Shown here in pieces: positions 1 through 5,447 of a stretch of DNA of 5,447 nucleotides. The number at the start of each line of letters is the position of its first letter. The first letter of the stretch is position 1. The notes beneath the pieces are model-generated. The model saw nothing but the letters and a program-made list of their open reading frames with translations, did no database searches and had not been told where the DNA came from. Both the position numbers and the translations under genes were made by a program. The stretch lies in NCBI GenBank assembly GCA_018715425.1, contig DVLR01000212.1, forward strand, positions 1 through 5,447, read 5' to 3'. This stretch comes from Candidatus Merdenecus merdavium. Its GTDB lineage: Bacteria > Bacillota > Clostridia > Lachnospirales > Lachnospiraceae.

Positions 1-33
1 GCAGAAACAAAGGTACATCATTTATAAAGAATC

Positions 34-69
34 AATAAAGCCAGGGATTATGGAATCCTTGGCTTTATT
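34..69 (+). terminator. Hairpin terminator of an upstream gene
   Basis: Arms at 34-49 and 54-69 pair over 16 bp with one G-T wobble (44 with 59) around a 4-base loop (ATGG). The core stem 40-49/54-63 (GCCAGGGATT with AATCCTTGGC) is followed at once by TTTATT, and a longer pyrimidine/T run lies at 84-101. The left side begins AATAAA, so the structure could also work from the other strand. It most likely ends transcription of a gene lying left of the window: one frame reads eight codons (AETKVHHL) and stops with TAA at 25-27, and another stops at 36-38 in the stem base. Which of these is the real gene end cannot be decided here. The hairpin separates that gene from the cluster starting at 385. 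Confidence 0.7.
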
Positions 70-180
70 GCGTGTGAATAGCGTTCTTCTTCTTTTTTTT
101 TATTATGGATTTTAGTTGACTGCATTTTAACATAAGACCAGACAAAAATACCATATCAGTCCTTCCTAAAGTATATGCAA

Positions 181-209
181 ATAGCAAGATTATATGTATT
201 TATAGCAAG
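181..209. repeat. Direct repeat ATAGCAAG, two copies 21 bp apart
   Basis: ATAGCAAG occurs at 181-188 and again at 202-209, and similarity continues loosely after each copy (ATTATA versus GATTTA). The start-to-start distance of 21 bp is two turns of the DNA helix, so both copies face the same side of the DNA. Such spacing is typical of half-sites for dimeric regulators that bind direct repeats, for example AraC-family proteins. A regulatory role is inference; the repeats are short and the region is AT-rich. Confidence 0.4.
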
Positions 210-215
210 GATTTA

Positions 216-248
216 ATATCATTATTATGACTTGGAAGATATCATTAT
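216..248. repeat. Direct repeat ATATCATTAT, two copies 23 bp apart
   Basis: A perfect 10-base repeat, ATATCATTAT, lies at 216-225 and 239-248, immediately after the ATAGCAAG pair. Together they form a run of short tandemly spaced words about 140-200 bases before the first gene. They may be regulator binding sites or simply reflect low base complexity. Confidence 0.35.
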
Positions 249-271
249 AGATAAGGCGAAACAGGAATTAT

Positions 272-336
272 TTCTTTTTTAGAGAGAAGCATGGAGTGAA
301 TGCATACTTTACTTATATCTCTAAAATAAAAAAGAA
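272..336 (+). repeat. AT-rich imperfect inverted repeat in the leader
   Basis: TTTTAGAGA (277-285) pairs perfectly with TCTCTAAAA (318-326). After a five-base bulge on the right side (327-331), 272-276 pairs with 332-336. The loop of about 32 bases holds a smaller inverted pair, GCAT (289-292) and ATGC (300-303). The structure ends about 35 bases before the ribosome binding site of the first gene. It could be an operator or a weak mRNA structure. No known riboswitch class is recognisable, and the stem is weak because it is nearly all A-T. Confidence 0.3.
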
Positions 337-384
337 TAAAGACATCAATATATTATAAAAATCAATCATAAGGAGGATTTCAAT

Positions 385-1356
385 ATGAAATTAGGAGTGT
401 TATCAGTAGTATTGGGGGATATGTCTTTTGAGGAGGCATGTACTTATCTTGAACATAGTGGTGTTCAAATGATAGAAATAGGATGTGGTGGTTTCCCTGG
501 AAAAGCTCATTGCGATCCAGAAGTTTTATTACACGATGAAGAGGCATTAGAAGAGTTTAAAAACACTTTAAAACGCCACAATCTAGAGATCAGTGCATTG
601 AGCAGTCATGGAAACATGGTTCATCCACAAAAGGATCTTGCAAAGAGTTTTGATGATGATTTAACGAATGCCATTCTACTTGCAGAAAAGCTAGGTGTTC
701 CAGTGGTAAATACATTTTCAGGCTGTCCTGGAGGTAGCAGACAGGATACAGAACCAAACTGGGTTACTTGTCCTTGGCCAGAAGATTTCTCTAAAATCTT
801 AGACTATCAGTGGAATGAAGTGTTAATTCCATATTGGAAGGAAAAGGTTGCCTTTGCAAAAGAGCATGGTATTCATAAAATTGCATTAGAATTACATCCA
901 GGCTTCTGTGTATACAATACCAATACATTACTAAGATTGCGGGAGGCTGTAGGTCCTGAAATTGGTGCTAACTTTGACCCAAGTCATTTAATATGGCAGG
1001 GTATGGATCCATGTGTATGTATAAGAGAACTTGGAAAAGCAGGAGCATTGTTCCATTTTCATGCAAAGGATACCAAGGTTGATCCAACAAACACCAGTAA
1101 GAATGGTGTTTTAGATACCACACATTATGGAGATGAAATCAACCGTTCATGGATTTTTAGAGCAGTTGGATATGGCCATGGAGAAGATTATTGGAAAGAT
1201 ATCATTTCAGAGTTGAGATTAGCAGGATATGATTATGCCATTAGTATCGAGCATGAAGATAGTTTAATGTCTGGAAATGAAGGACTACAAAAAGCCATCC
1301 AGTGCTTAAAGAATGTACTTTTATTTGAAGATCGCGGAACCATGTATTGGGCATAA
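385..1356 (+). CDS. TIM-barrel sugar isomerase/epimerase-type enzyme (IolE/YcjR/DgpC-like)
   Basis: This 323-residue protein is a cytoplasmic (beta/alpha)8-barrel enzyme of the AP-endonuclease-2-like (xylose isomerase-like) superfamily. The start is well supported: AGGAGG at 371-376 lies 8 bases before ATG. Candidate divalent-metal ligands in the usual order are E169 (in ALELHP), D198 (FDPSH), H226 (FHFHAKD) and E289 (SIEHED), with H201 as the D-x-x-H partner, by analogy with ketose 3-epimerases and IolE. A distinctive loop rich in Cys, Pro and Trp follows NTFSG (residues 109-113) and runs to about 150. Relatives act on keto-sugars: dehydration (IolE), epimerisation (YcjR) or cleavage of 3-keto C-glycosides (large subunit of DgpBC). 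The neighbouring oxidoreductases suggest it receives an oxidised sugar or glycoside. The exact reaction is unknown. No partner resembling the small DgpB subunit is seen in the window. The family call is firm; the substrate is not. Confidence 0.95.
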   Translation: MKLGVLSVVLGDMSFEEACTYLEHSGVQMIEIGCGGFPGKAHCDPEVLLHDEEALEEFKNTLKRHNLEISALSSHGNMVHPQKDLAKSFDDDLTNAILLAEKLGVPVVNTFSGCPGGSRQDTEPNWVTCPWPEDFSKILDYQWNEVLIPYWKEKVAFAKEHGIHKIALELHPGFCVYNTNTLLRLREAVGPEIGANFDPSHLIWQGMDPCVCIRELGKAGALFHFHAKDTKVDPTNTSKNGVLDTTHYGDEINRSWIFRAVGYGHGEDYWKDIISELRLAGYDYAISIEHEDSLMSGNEGLQKAIQCLKNVLLFEDRGTMYWA

Positions 1357-1419
1357 TCATTAAGATATGTTTTTGTAGATAGGAATAAAAATTGCTGAAG
1401 GGTAGTTTTTGGATGACTT

Positions 1420-1447
1420 TTGACACCCGAATCCCATCAGATATAAG
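1420..1447 (+). promoter_or_regulatory. Probable sigma-A promoter before the second gene
   Basis: A perfect -35 box TTGACA (1420-1425) is followed after 16 bp by TATAAG (1442-1447), which matches the -10 consensus at five of six positions. Transcription would start near 1454, giving a leader of about 15 bases that still includes the ribosome binding site (ACAGGAG, 1457-1463) before ATG at 1469. It lies in a 112-base gap that is wider than the other gaps around genes 2-4 (42 and 25 bases), which supports a separate transcription start for the genes from 1469 onward. This is based on sequence match only. Confidence 0.5.
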
Positions 1448-1468
1448 CCAAGAAAGACAGGAGTTCAT

Positions 1469-2512
1469 ATGAAGATAGGAATTATAGGATTTGGTGGAAT
1501 GGGCAATTGGCACAGAGAAACCATTGCAGAGATAGAGGGGCTAGAAGTAGCAGGAATCTATGATATCAAAGAAGAAAGAAAAGAATATGCAAAAGAATGT
1601 AATATAAAAGTATACGAAACCTTAGAGGACCTTCTAGGAGATGAGAGCGTTTCTTTCGTATTAGTGGCAACACCAAACGATTTACACAAACCAATTGCAA
1701 TTCAAGCAATGAGGGCAGGTAAGCATGTGGTATCTGAAAAACCAGTTACCTTATCTTCGGAGGATTTGCAGGAAATCATCGACGTATCAGAAGAAACAGG
1801 AACATATTTTACCGTACATCAAAATAGACGATGGGATGAAGACTACCTCACCATGAAGAAGATTTATGAGGAAGGCAAATTAGGGCAGGTTTTTCGTATT
1901 GAATCTAGAGTTCATGGTTCTAGAGGTATTCCAGGAGACTGGAGACAGGAAAAAGAACATGGGGGTGGAATGATTCTAGACTGGGGAGTCCACCTGTTAG
2001 ATCAAATTCTTTTGATGATGGAAGGTCATAAATTAAACACCGTATATGCAACCATAACCAATGTAACGAACCAGCTTGTTGATGATGGATTTACTACTAT
2101 TTTAACCTTTGATCACGGTGTGGAGGTGTTAGTAGAAGTAGGAACTAGCAACTTTATCTCTCTTCCAAGATGGTATATGCTTGGACAAAATGGAACAGCT
2201 ATAATCAAAGACTGGGATTTAAGTGGTGAAATCGTAAGTGCAGCAGGAAAAGATGAAAAAGATGTGGTTCCAGTCAGAACAGCAGCTGGTCTTACGAAAA
2301 CCATGGCGCCGAGACGGGACGATTCCATTCATACAGAGGAATTACCCATAGTGAAAAGTGACATCAAGGATTTTTATAAAAATGTTATGGGTGTCATCCA
2401 AGGGAAAGAGGAAACACTGATAAAATTACCAGAAGTTATGCGAGTCATGAAATTGATGGAAACCATTTTTTTGGCGGCTGAGAAACAACAAGTGTTGGAA
2501 TTTGAAAAATAA
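1469..2512 (+). CDS. Gfo/Idh/MocA-family NAD-dependent sugar/cyclitol oxidoreductase
   Basis: This 347-residue protein has the two-domain plan of the Gfo/Idh/MocA family at typical length. The N-terminal Rossmann fold shows GFGGMG (residues 7-12), and D32 at the end of the second strand usually favours NAD over NADP. ATPNDLH (67-73) and the family signature EKP (90-92, catalytic Lys K91) follow. The C-terminal substrate domain carries GGG (165-167) and DWGVHLLD (171-178), with D171 and the likely catalytic H175. Members interconvert a sugar or inositol hydroxyl and a ketone, commonly at C2 or C3, in the cytoplasm, and some keep NAD bound and recycle it. Here it probably makes or reduces the keto intermediate handled by the three TIM-barrel neighbours. 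ATG at 1469 follows CAGGAG by 5 bases, and a likely promoter lies just upstream. The substrate is not predictable from sequence alone; inositol or glucoside dehydrogenase are the main options. Confidence 0.96.
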   Translation: MKIGIIGFGGMGNWHRETIAEIEGLEVAGIYDIKEERKEYAKECNIKVYETLEDLLGDESVSFVLVATPNDLHKPIAIQAMRAGKHVVSEKPVTLSSEDLQEIIDVSEETGTYFTVHQNRRWDEDYLTMKKIYEEGKLGQVFRIESRVHGSRGIPGDWRQEKEHGGGMILDWGVHLLDQILLMMEGHKLNTVYATITNVTNQLVDDGFTTILTFDHGVEVLVEVGTSNFISLPRWYMLGQNGTAIIKDWDLSGEIVSAAGKDEKDVVPVRTAAGLTKTMAPRRDDSIHTEELPIVKSDIKDFYKNVMGVIQGKEETLIKLPEVMRVMKLMETIFLAAEKQQVLEFEK

Positions 2513-2540
2513 CCAAATAAACCTTAAACAAACATTTTGA

Positions 2541-2557
2541 AAGGAAATAGGATTATG
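2541..2557 (+). promoter_or_regulatory. Ribosome binding site deciding the start at 2555
   Basis: AAGGAAA (2541-2547) is the only Shine-Dalgarno-like stretch here and lies about 10 bases before ATG 2555. An in-frame TTG at 2537 would place this binding site inside the coding region and has no binding site of its own, so the ATG is preferred. The shorter product begins MAKLPIGLQVFSIR, as expected for a protein whose first barrel strand starts near the N-terminus. Confidence 0.7.
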
Positions 2558-3316
2558 GCAAAATTACCAATTGGACTCCAGGTTTTCTCCATTAGGGAAG
2601 AAGCAGAGAAGGATTTTGTACAGGCAATGAAAGAGGTAAAGGCAATGGGATACCAAGGAGTGGAGCTAGCGGGACTTTATGGGCACAAACCTGAATCCAT
2701 TAGAGATTGGTTAAAAGAGATTGGATTAATACCCATTTCAGCTCACGTACCCTATGCAGAATTAAGGGATGAGTTGGAAAAAACGGTACAGGCTTATAAG
2801 ACAATCGGATGTAGTTACATTGCAATACCTTATTTACCAGAAGATGAAAGGTATGGAACGGATTCTTACGATGAGTTTTTATCATCTATCCCAAAGATTT
2901 CTGAAGTATGCAAAAGCCATGGTATTGTACTTCTTTACCATAACCATGATTTCGAGTTTCAGAAAGATCGAGAAGGAAGTTACATTCTAGATGCATTATA
3001 TAGTCAGTTTCCAGCAGATATTTTACAAGCAGAAATTGATACTTGCTGGGTGAAGGTTTCAAAAGTAGATCCTATCAGCTATATAAAGCAATATGCAGGC
3101 AGATGCCCAATCGTACATTTAAAAGATTATACAGGGGCAGAACCAGTGGAGTTTACAGCCCTTGGTAAGGGCATTCAAGATATTCAAGGAATTGCCACAG
3201 CATCTATTCAAGCTGGTGCAAAATGGGTGATTGTGGAACAAGATGATCATACGATTCATACTCCAATGGAAGATGTCAGACTCAGTATTGATTATCTAAA
3301 GGAAATGAATTGGTAA
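2555..3316 (+). CDS. Small TIM-barrel sugar isomerase/epimerase-type enzyme
   Basis: This 253-residue protein is a compact member of the AP-endonuclease-2-like TIM-barrel superfamily. It opens with IGLQVFSIREE (residues 6-16), followed by MGYQGVELAG (31-40). The motif YHNHDFEF (128-135) supplies the probable metal ligand E134. EIDTCWV (160-166) supplies D162, VHLKD (187-191) supplies H188, and VEQD (227-230) supplies E228. These four residues form the usual divalent-metal set. Many proteins of this size are annotated as sugar phosphate isomerases, but proven relatives mostly act on non-phosphorylated keto-sugars or inosose. It is shorter than, and belongs to a different subfamily from, the other two barrel enzymes here, so it probably catalyses a separate step. 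It sits 42 bases after the oxidoreductase stop and 25 bases before the next gene, which suggests co-transcription. An extended start at TTG 2537 (259 residues) is possible but less likely. Confidence 0.94.
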   Translation: MAKLPIGLQVFSIREEAEKDFVQAMKEVKAMGYQGVELAGLYGHKPESIRDWLKEIGLIPISAHVPYAELRDELEKTVQAYKTIGCSYIAIPYLPEDERYGTDSYDEFLSSIPKISEVCKSHGIVLLYHNHDFEFQKDREGSYILDALYSQFPADILQAEIDTCWVKVSKVDPISYIKQYAGRCPIVHLKDYTGAEPVEFTALGKGIQDIQGIATASIQAGAKWVIVEQDDHTIHTPMEDVRLSIDYLKEMNW

Positions 3317-3329
3317 ATACATCCATAAG

Positions 3330-3344
3330 AGGAGGAGAAACTTG
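3330..3344 (+). promoter_or_regulatory. Strong ribosome binding site supporting a UUG start
   Basis: AGGAGG (3330-3335) lies 6 bases before TTG at 3342. No in-frame ATG is nearby, and the reading MKEIKIGTCIPG begins directly with the first barrel strand, so UUG is the real start. A near-perfect Shine-Dalgarno sequence combined with a weak start codon is common in Firmicutes. Confidence 0.8.
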
Positions 3345-4220
3345 AAAGAAATAAAGATTGGAACTTGTATTCCAGGAACAAAGGCAGTGGAATGGTTACC
3401 ACATATGGTAGATCTGGGGTTTGAAAGTTTTGAATTAACGTTTCATATGTCTTTAGAAGGAACGGATCTTAAAGCACTTGCCCAAAAGACAAAAGAGATC
3501 ATCGGAGATCGAGATATCTCGATCTCAAGTATTGGATTATACTGTAATCCAATTCAGTACCAGGAACATCAAAAATCCTTAGAATATGTCATTGATCATG
3601 CAAGTGACTTTGGCGCTACGGTTGTAAATACTTTTGCTGGAGCATATGAAGGTAAACCTGTAGAAGATGCTATTACCAAATTCGGTGAGGTATTTGGCGA
3701 ATTAACAAAGAGGGCTGCCCATAAAAATATAAAGATCGGAATCGAGAACTGCCCTATGGGTGGTAGCTATGAGGCCGCTACCTGCAATATAGGATTTAAT
3801 CCTAAAGCATGGGAGAAGATGTTTAACCAGGTTCCAGCTGAGAACTTAGGTTTAGAATGGGAACCAACACATCAGATGGTTCAATTGATTGACCCTATTG
3901 CACAGTTAAAAGAGTGGGTGGGTAAAGTGGTACATATCCACGGAAAAGATGCCACCATTGATTACGATGGGATTAAGAAGTTCGGTATCTTTGGTGCAAA
4001 AGATTTTGTCTATCACAGAACCCCAGGATATGGAGATAGCAACTGGACAGATATTATATCCATCCTTCAAGGGGGTGGCTATGAAGGAGATATTTGTATA
4101 GAAGGATATCATGATCCTATTTATGGTGGAGAATGGGAATTAACCTCTCAATTACATGGATTGGAATATTTAAAATGGTGTAGGGGTGGTGCCTTCAAAC
4201 CGTGTCCTTGGATGAAGTAA
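3342..4220 (+). CDS. TIM-barrel sugar isomerase/epimerase-type enzyme with variant metal site
   Basis: This 292-residue protein belongs to the same superfamily and resembles the 323-residue protein at 385: both have VVNTF-x-G (residues 94-100 here), H-x-H-x-KD (198-203), a GYG-containing loop before a Trp (229-235), and a GY...IE segment (246-254) near the end. Candidate metal ligands are E135 (GIENCP), E174, H200 and E254 (CIEGYH). At the second position the related gene has FDPSH, while this one reads WEPTH (173-177), so Glu replaces the usual Asp; the D-x-x-H histidine is kept as H177. The C-terminus is unusual, with Trp and Cys residues (KWCRGGAFKPCPW, 278-290). The start is TTG 25 bases after the previous stop, behind a strong AGGAGG. 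It is probably a metal-dependent lyase, dehydratase or epimerase acting on a keto-sugar made by the oxidoreductases nearby; the reaction is unknown. A perfect 22-bp palindrome lies in its coding sequence (3505-3526). Confidence 0.94.
   Translation: MKEIKIGTCIPGTKAVEWLPHMVDLGFESFELTFHMSLEGTDLKALAQKTKEIIGDRDISISSIGLYCNPIQYQEHQKSLEYVIDHASDFGATVVNTFAGAYEGKPVEDAITKFGEVFGELTKRAAHKNIKIGIENCPMGGSYEAATCNIGFNPKAWEKMFNQVPAENLGLEWEPTHQMVQLIDPIAQLKEWVGKVVHIHGKDATIDYDGIKKFGIFGAKDFVYHRTPGYGDSNWTDIISILQGGGYEGDICIEGYHDPIYGGEWELTSQLHGLEYLKWCRGGAFKPCPWMK
3505..3526. repeat. Perfect 22-bp palindrome inside a coding region
   Basis: GAGATCGAGAT (3505-3515) is followed immediately by its exact reverse complement (3516-3526), and the symmetry breaks at 3504 and 3527. 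It covers codons 55-62 of the gene at 3342 (GDRDISIS). As RNA it could fold into a 9-bp stem with an ATAT loop. The symmetry is certain; any role as a protein binding site or RNA structure is unproven. Confidence 0.6.
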
Positions 4221-4370
4221 GAATCATGCTATGACGTTTGGAAATCGAGAAAATAACTTAGAGTTTTATGGAATTAAAAGTAAAAAGATGATCATTCAAG
4301 TGAAGGATAGAGATGAAAGAGTAAATAGAGTGTAGTAACATAGAGCAAAATATGAGATTGGAGAGAAGAC

Positions 4371-5447
4371 ATGAGAAAGTTAAAGATTGGAATTGTCGGT
4401 TGCGGTGGAATTGCCAATGGAAAGCATCTTCCAGCAATTAAGAAAAATGGAAACTTCGAAATTGTTGCTTTTTGCGATATTCAAGAGGAAAGAGCAAAAA
4501 AAGCCAAAGAAGAGTATGGAACCCAGACTTCTAAAGTGTATACAGACTATACAGAGCTGGTAAAACAAGAAGATATCGAAGCAGTTTACGTATTAACACC
4601 TAATAAATCCCATAGTATTGTATCGGTAGCTGCTATGAAAGCTGGAAAACACGTGATGTGTGAAAAGCCAATGGCAAAGACCTACGCAGATGCAAAACTG
4701 ATGTTAGATACGGCTAAAGAAACAGGAAAGATCTTAACCATTGGTTATCAAAATAGGTACCGTAACGATTCGACCTACTTAAAACGTGCTTGTAGCAATG
4801 GTGATTTAGGGGAAATCTACTATGCCAAAGCCCATGCATTAAGAAGACGTGCCGTGCCTACCTGGGGGGTATTTTTAAATGAAGAAGAGCAGGGAGGCGG
4901 TCCATTAATCGATATAGGAACCCATGCTCTTGACTTAACCTTATGGATGATGGATAATTATGAGCCAGAATCCGTTATGGGATCTGTATACCATAAGTTG
5001 GGAGATCAAACGGAGCAAGGAAATAGCTTTGGCCAATGGGATCCAAAAGAATTTACCGTAGAGGATTCGGCTTTTGGATTTATTAAAATGAAGAATGGTG
5101 CTACTATTCATCTAGAATCTTCTTGGGCTTTAAACACTTTAGAGGTAGATGAGGCCAAAACCAGCCTTTGTGGAACGAAAGCAGGATCTGATATGAAAGA
5201 TGGCTTAAGAATCAATCGGGTACAGTACGATAAACAGTGTGTAGAAAAGCCAGAACTAGATGCAGGTGGAGTTGCCTTCTTTGATGGAGAAACTAAAAAA
5301 GATTCTGATGTGGAGCAGGAAGTATTCTACAATGCTGTAGTAAATGGTGGAGAATTAGTGGTAAAGCCTGAACAGGCAATTGTCGTAACGAGAATCCTGG
5401 AAGGGATTTATGAATCTGCAAAGACTGGAAAAGCTGTTTATTTTGAT
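4371..5447 (+). CDS. Gfo/Idh/MocA-family oxidoreductase, cut by the right window edge
   Basis: The frame stays open for 359 codons from ATG 4371 to the last base, with no stop. GGAGAG at 4360-4365 supports the start. The Rossmann domain shows GCGGIA (residues 10-15, Ala in place of the last Gly), D36 at the end of strand two (NAD preference), LTPNKSH (75-81) and EKP (98-100, catalytic K99). The second domain has GGG (175-177) and DIGTHALD (181-188), with D181 and the likely catalytic H185, and an insertion around 208-230 (KLGDQTEQGNSFGQW). The ending SAKTGKAVYF looks like a normal family C-terminus, so only a few residues are probably missing. It differs clearly from the 347-residue oxidoreductase at 1469, which suggests another substrate or a reverse role, such as one oxidising and the other reducing. 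The N-terminal style resembles oxidoreductases that oxidise glycosides at C3, but this is inference. It follows a 150-base gap without a clear promoter or terminator. Confidence 0.95.
   Translation, partial: MRKLKIGIVGCGGIANGKHLPAIKKNGNFEIVAFCDIQEERAKKAKEEYGTQTSKVYTDYTELVKQEDIEAVYVLTPNKSHSIVSVAAMKAGKHVMCEKPMAKTYADAKLMLDTAKETGKILTIGYQNRYRNDSTYLKRACSNGDLGEIYYAKAHALRRRAVPTWGVFLNEEEQGGGPLIDIGTHALDLTLWMMDNYEPESVMGSVYHKLGDQTEQGNSFGQWDPKEFTVEDSAFGFIKMKNGATIHLESSWALNTLEVDEAKTSLCGTKAGSDMKDGLRINRVQYDKQCVEKPELDAGGVAFFDGETKKDSDVEQEVFYNAVVNGGELVVKPEQAIVVTRILEGIYESAKTGKAVYFD

Larger units (their letters stand above)
102..384. other. Non-coding upstream region of the sugar gene cluster
   Basis: No coding region with a plausible start and ribosome binding site is visible on either strand in these roughly 280 AT-rich bases. 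The stretch contains two pairs of direct repeats (181-209 and 216-248), an AT-rich imperfect inverted repeat (272-336), and the Shine-Dalgarno sequence of the first gene (AGGAGG, 371-376). A TTGACT at 116-121 resembles a -35 box but has no -10 box at 16-18 bp. TATTAT at 351-356 and TATAAA at 354-359 resemble -10 boxes but lack a -35. I therefore cannot place the main promoter, although the region is the natural place for it and for an operator. Confidence 0.6.

Noticed and set aside
2..115. Open frame entering from the left edge and ending in TAG at 113-115 with a Leu/Phe-rich tail
   Set aside because: It runs through the terminator hairpin and the T-rich run, which explains the Leu/Phe content; the frames that stop at 25-27 or 36-38 fit a gene end better.
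116..121. TTGACT as a -35 box for the first gene
   Set aside because: No acceptable -10 box lies 16-18 bp downstream (139-144 reads CAGACA), and the site is far from the gene.
1390..1412. Possible weak terminator (A-run, small stem, T-run) after the first gene
   Set aside because: The stem would be only A-T pairs with a bulge and two closing pairs, too weak to support as a terminator.
1241..1513. Minus-strand open frame of 90 codons spanning the first intergenic gap
   Set aside because: It overlaps two well-supported plus-strand genes, has no binding site or recognisable motif, and looks like an antisense shadow; the other minus-strand frames at 2113-2328, 2700-2885, 3906-4112 and 4380-4568 are rejected for the same reason.
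2537..2554. TTG start extending the 253-residue protein by six residues (MKGNRI)
   Set aside because: It has no upstream ribosome binding site, and the added codons overlap the binding site of the ATG at 2555.
2769..2990. Plus-strand open frame of 73 codons inside the 253-residue gene
   Set aside because: It lies wholly within a motif-bearing gene in another frame and shows no features of its own.
4231..4335. A 34-codon open frame (begins MTFGNRENN, ends ERVNRV) in the gap before the last oxidoreductase
   Set aside because: There is no Shine-Dalgarno sequence before its ATG, no recognisable motif, and an open frame of this length can occur by chance in 150 bases.

Overview
The window looks like part of a sugar- or cyclitol-processing gene cluster from an AT-rich Firmicute, most likely a Clostridia or Lachnospiraceae-type gut or soil anaerobe. 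The evidence is AT-rich intergenic DNA, purine-rich AGGAGG-type ribosome binding sites, one UUG start, free use of AGA, TTA and ATA codons, and protein sequences of the style common in that group. The organism assignment is inference.

Layout. Positions 1-33 may hold the last codons of a gene that begins outside the window; a hairpin terminator follows at 34-69. About 285 bases (roughly 100-384) have no supportable gene but carry two pairs of short direct repeats and an AT-rich inverted repeat, as expected of a regulatory leader. Five genes then follow, all on the plus strand: a 323-residue TIM-barrel sugar isomerase/epimerase-type enzyme (385-1356); a 347-residue Gfo/Idh/MocA oxidoreductase (1469-2512); a 253-residue TIM-barrel enzyme (2555-3316); a 292-residue TIM-barrel enzyme starting at UUG (3342-4220); and a second Gfo/Idh/MocA oxidoreductase that runs off the right edge after 359 codons (4371-5447). 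A near-consensus sigma-A promoter (1420-1447) sits just before the second gene, so the cluster may be read from more than one point. The 150-base gap before the fifth gene holds nothing convincing.

How the genes may work together. All five products look cytoplasmic (no signal peptide or membrane segment). Two NAD-type sugar dehydrogenases beside three divalent-metal TIM-barrel enzymes of the IolE/YcjR/DgpC type match a known chemical logic. One enzyme oxidises a hydroxyl of a sugar, glycoside or cyclitol to a ketone. Metal-dependent enzymes then use the acidified neighbouring proton to epimerise, isomerise, dehydrate or eliminate. A second dehydrogenase can reduce the product. Known examples are E. 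coli ycjQRS (guloside to glucoside through 3-keto intermediates), bacterial C-glycoside cleavage by DgpA with DgpBC, and inositol catabolism (IolG/IolE/IolI). The exact substrate cannot be read from this sequence, and no transporter, kinase, glycosidase or regulator is inside the window. The most notable details are the number of different TIM-barrel enzymes in one short cluster, an apparent Asp-to-Glu change at a metal-ligand position in the fourth gene, a perfect 22-bp palindrome inside that gene, and the internal promoter.
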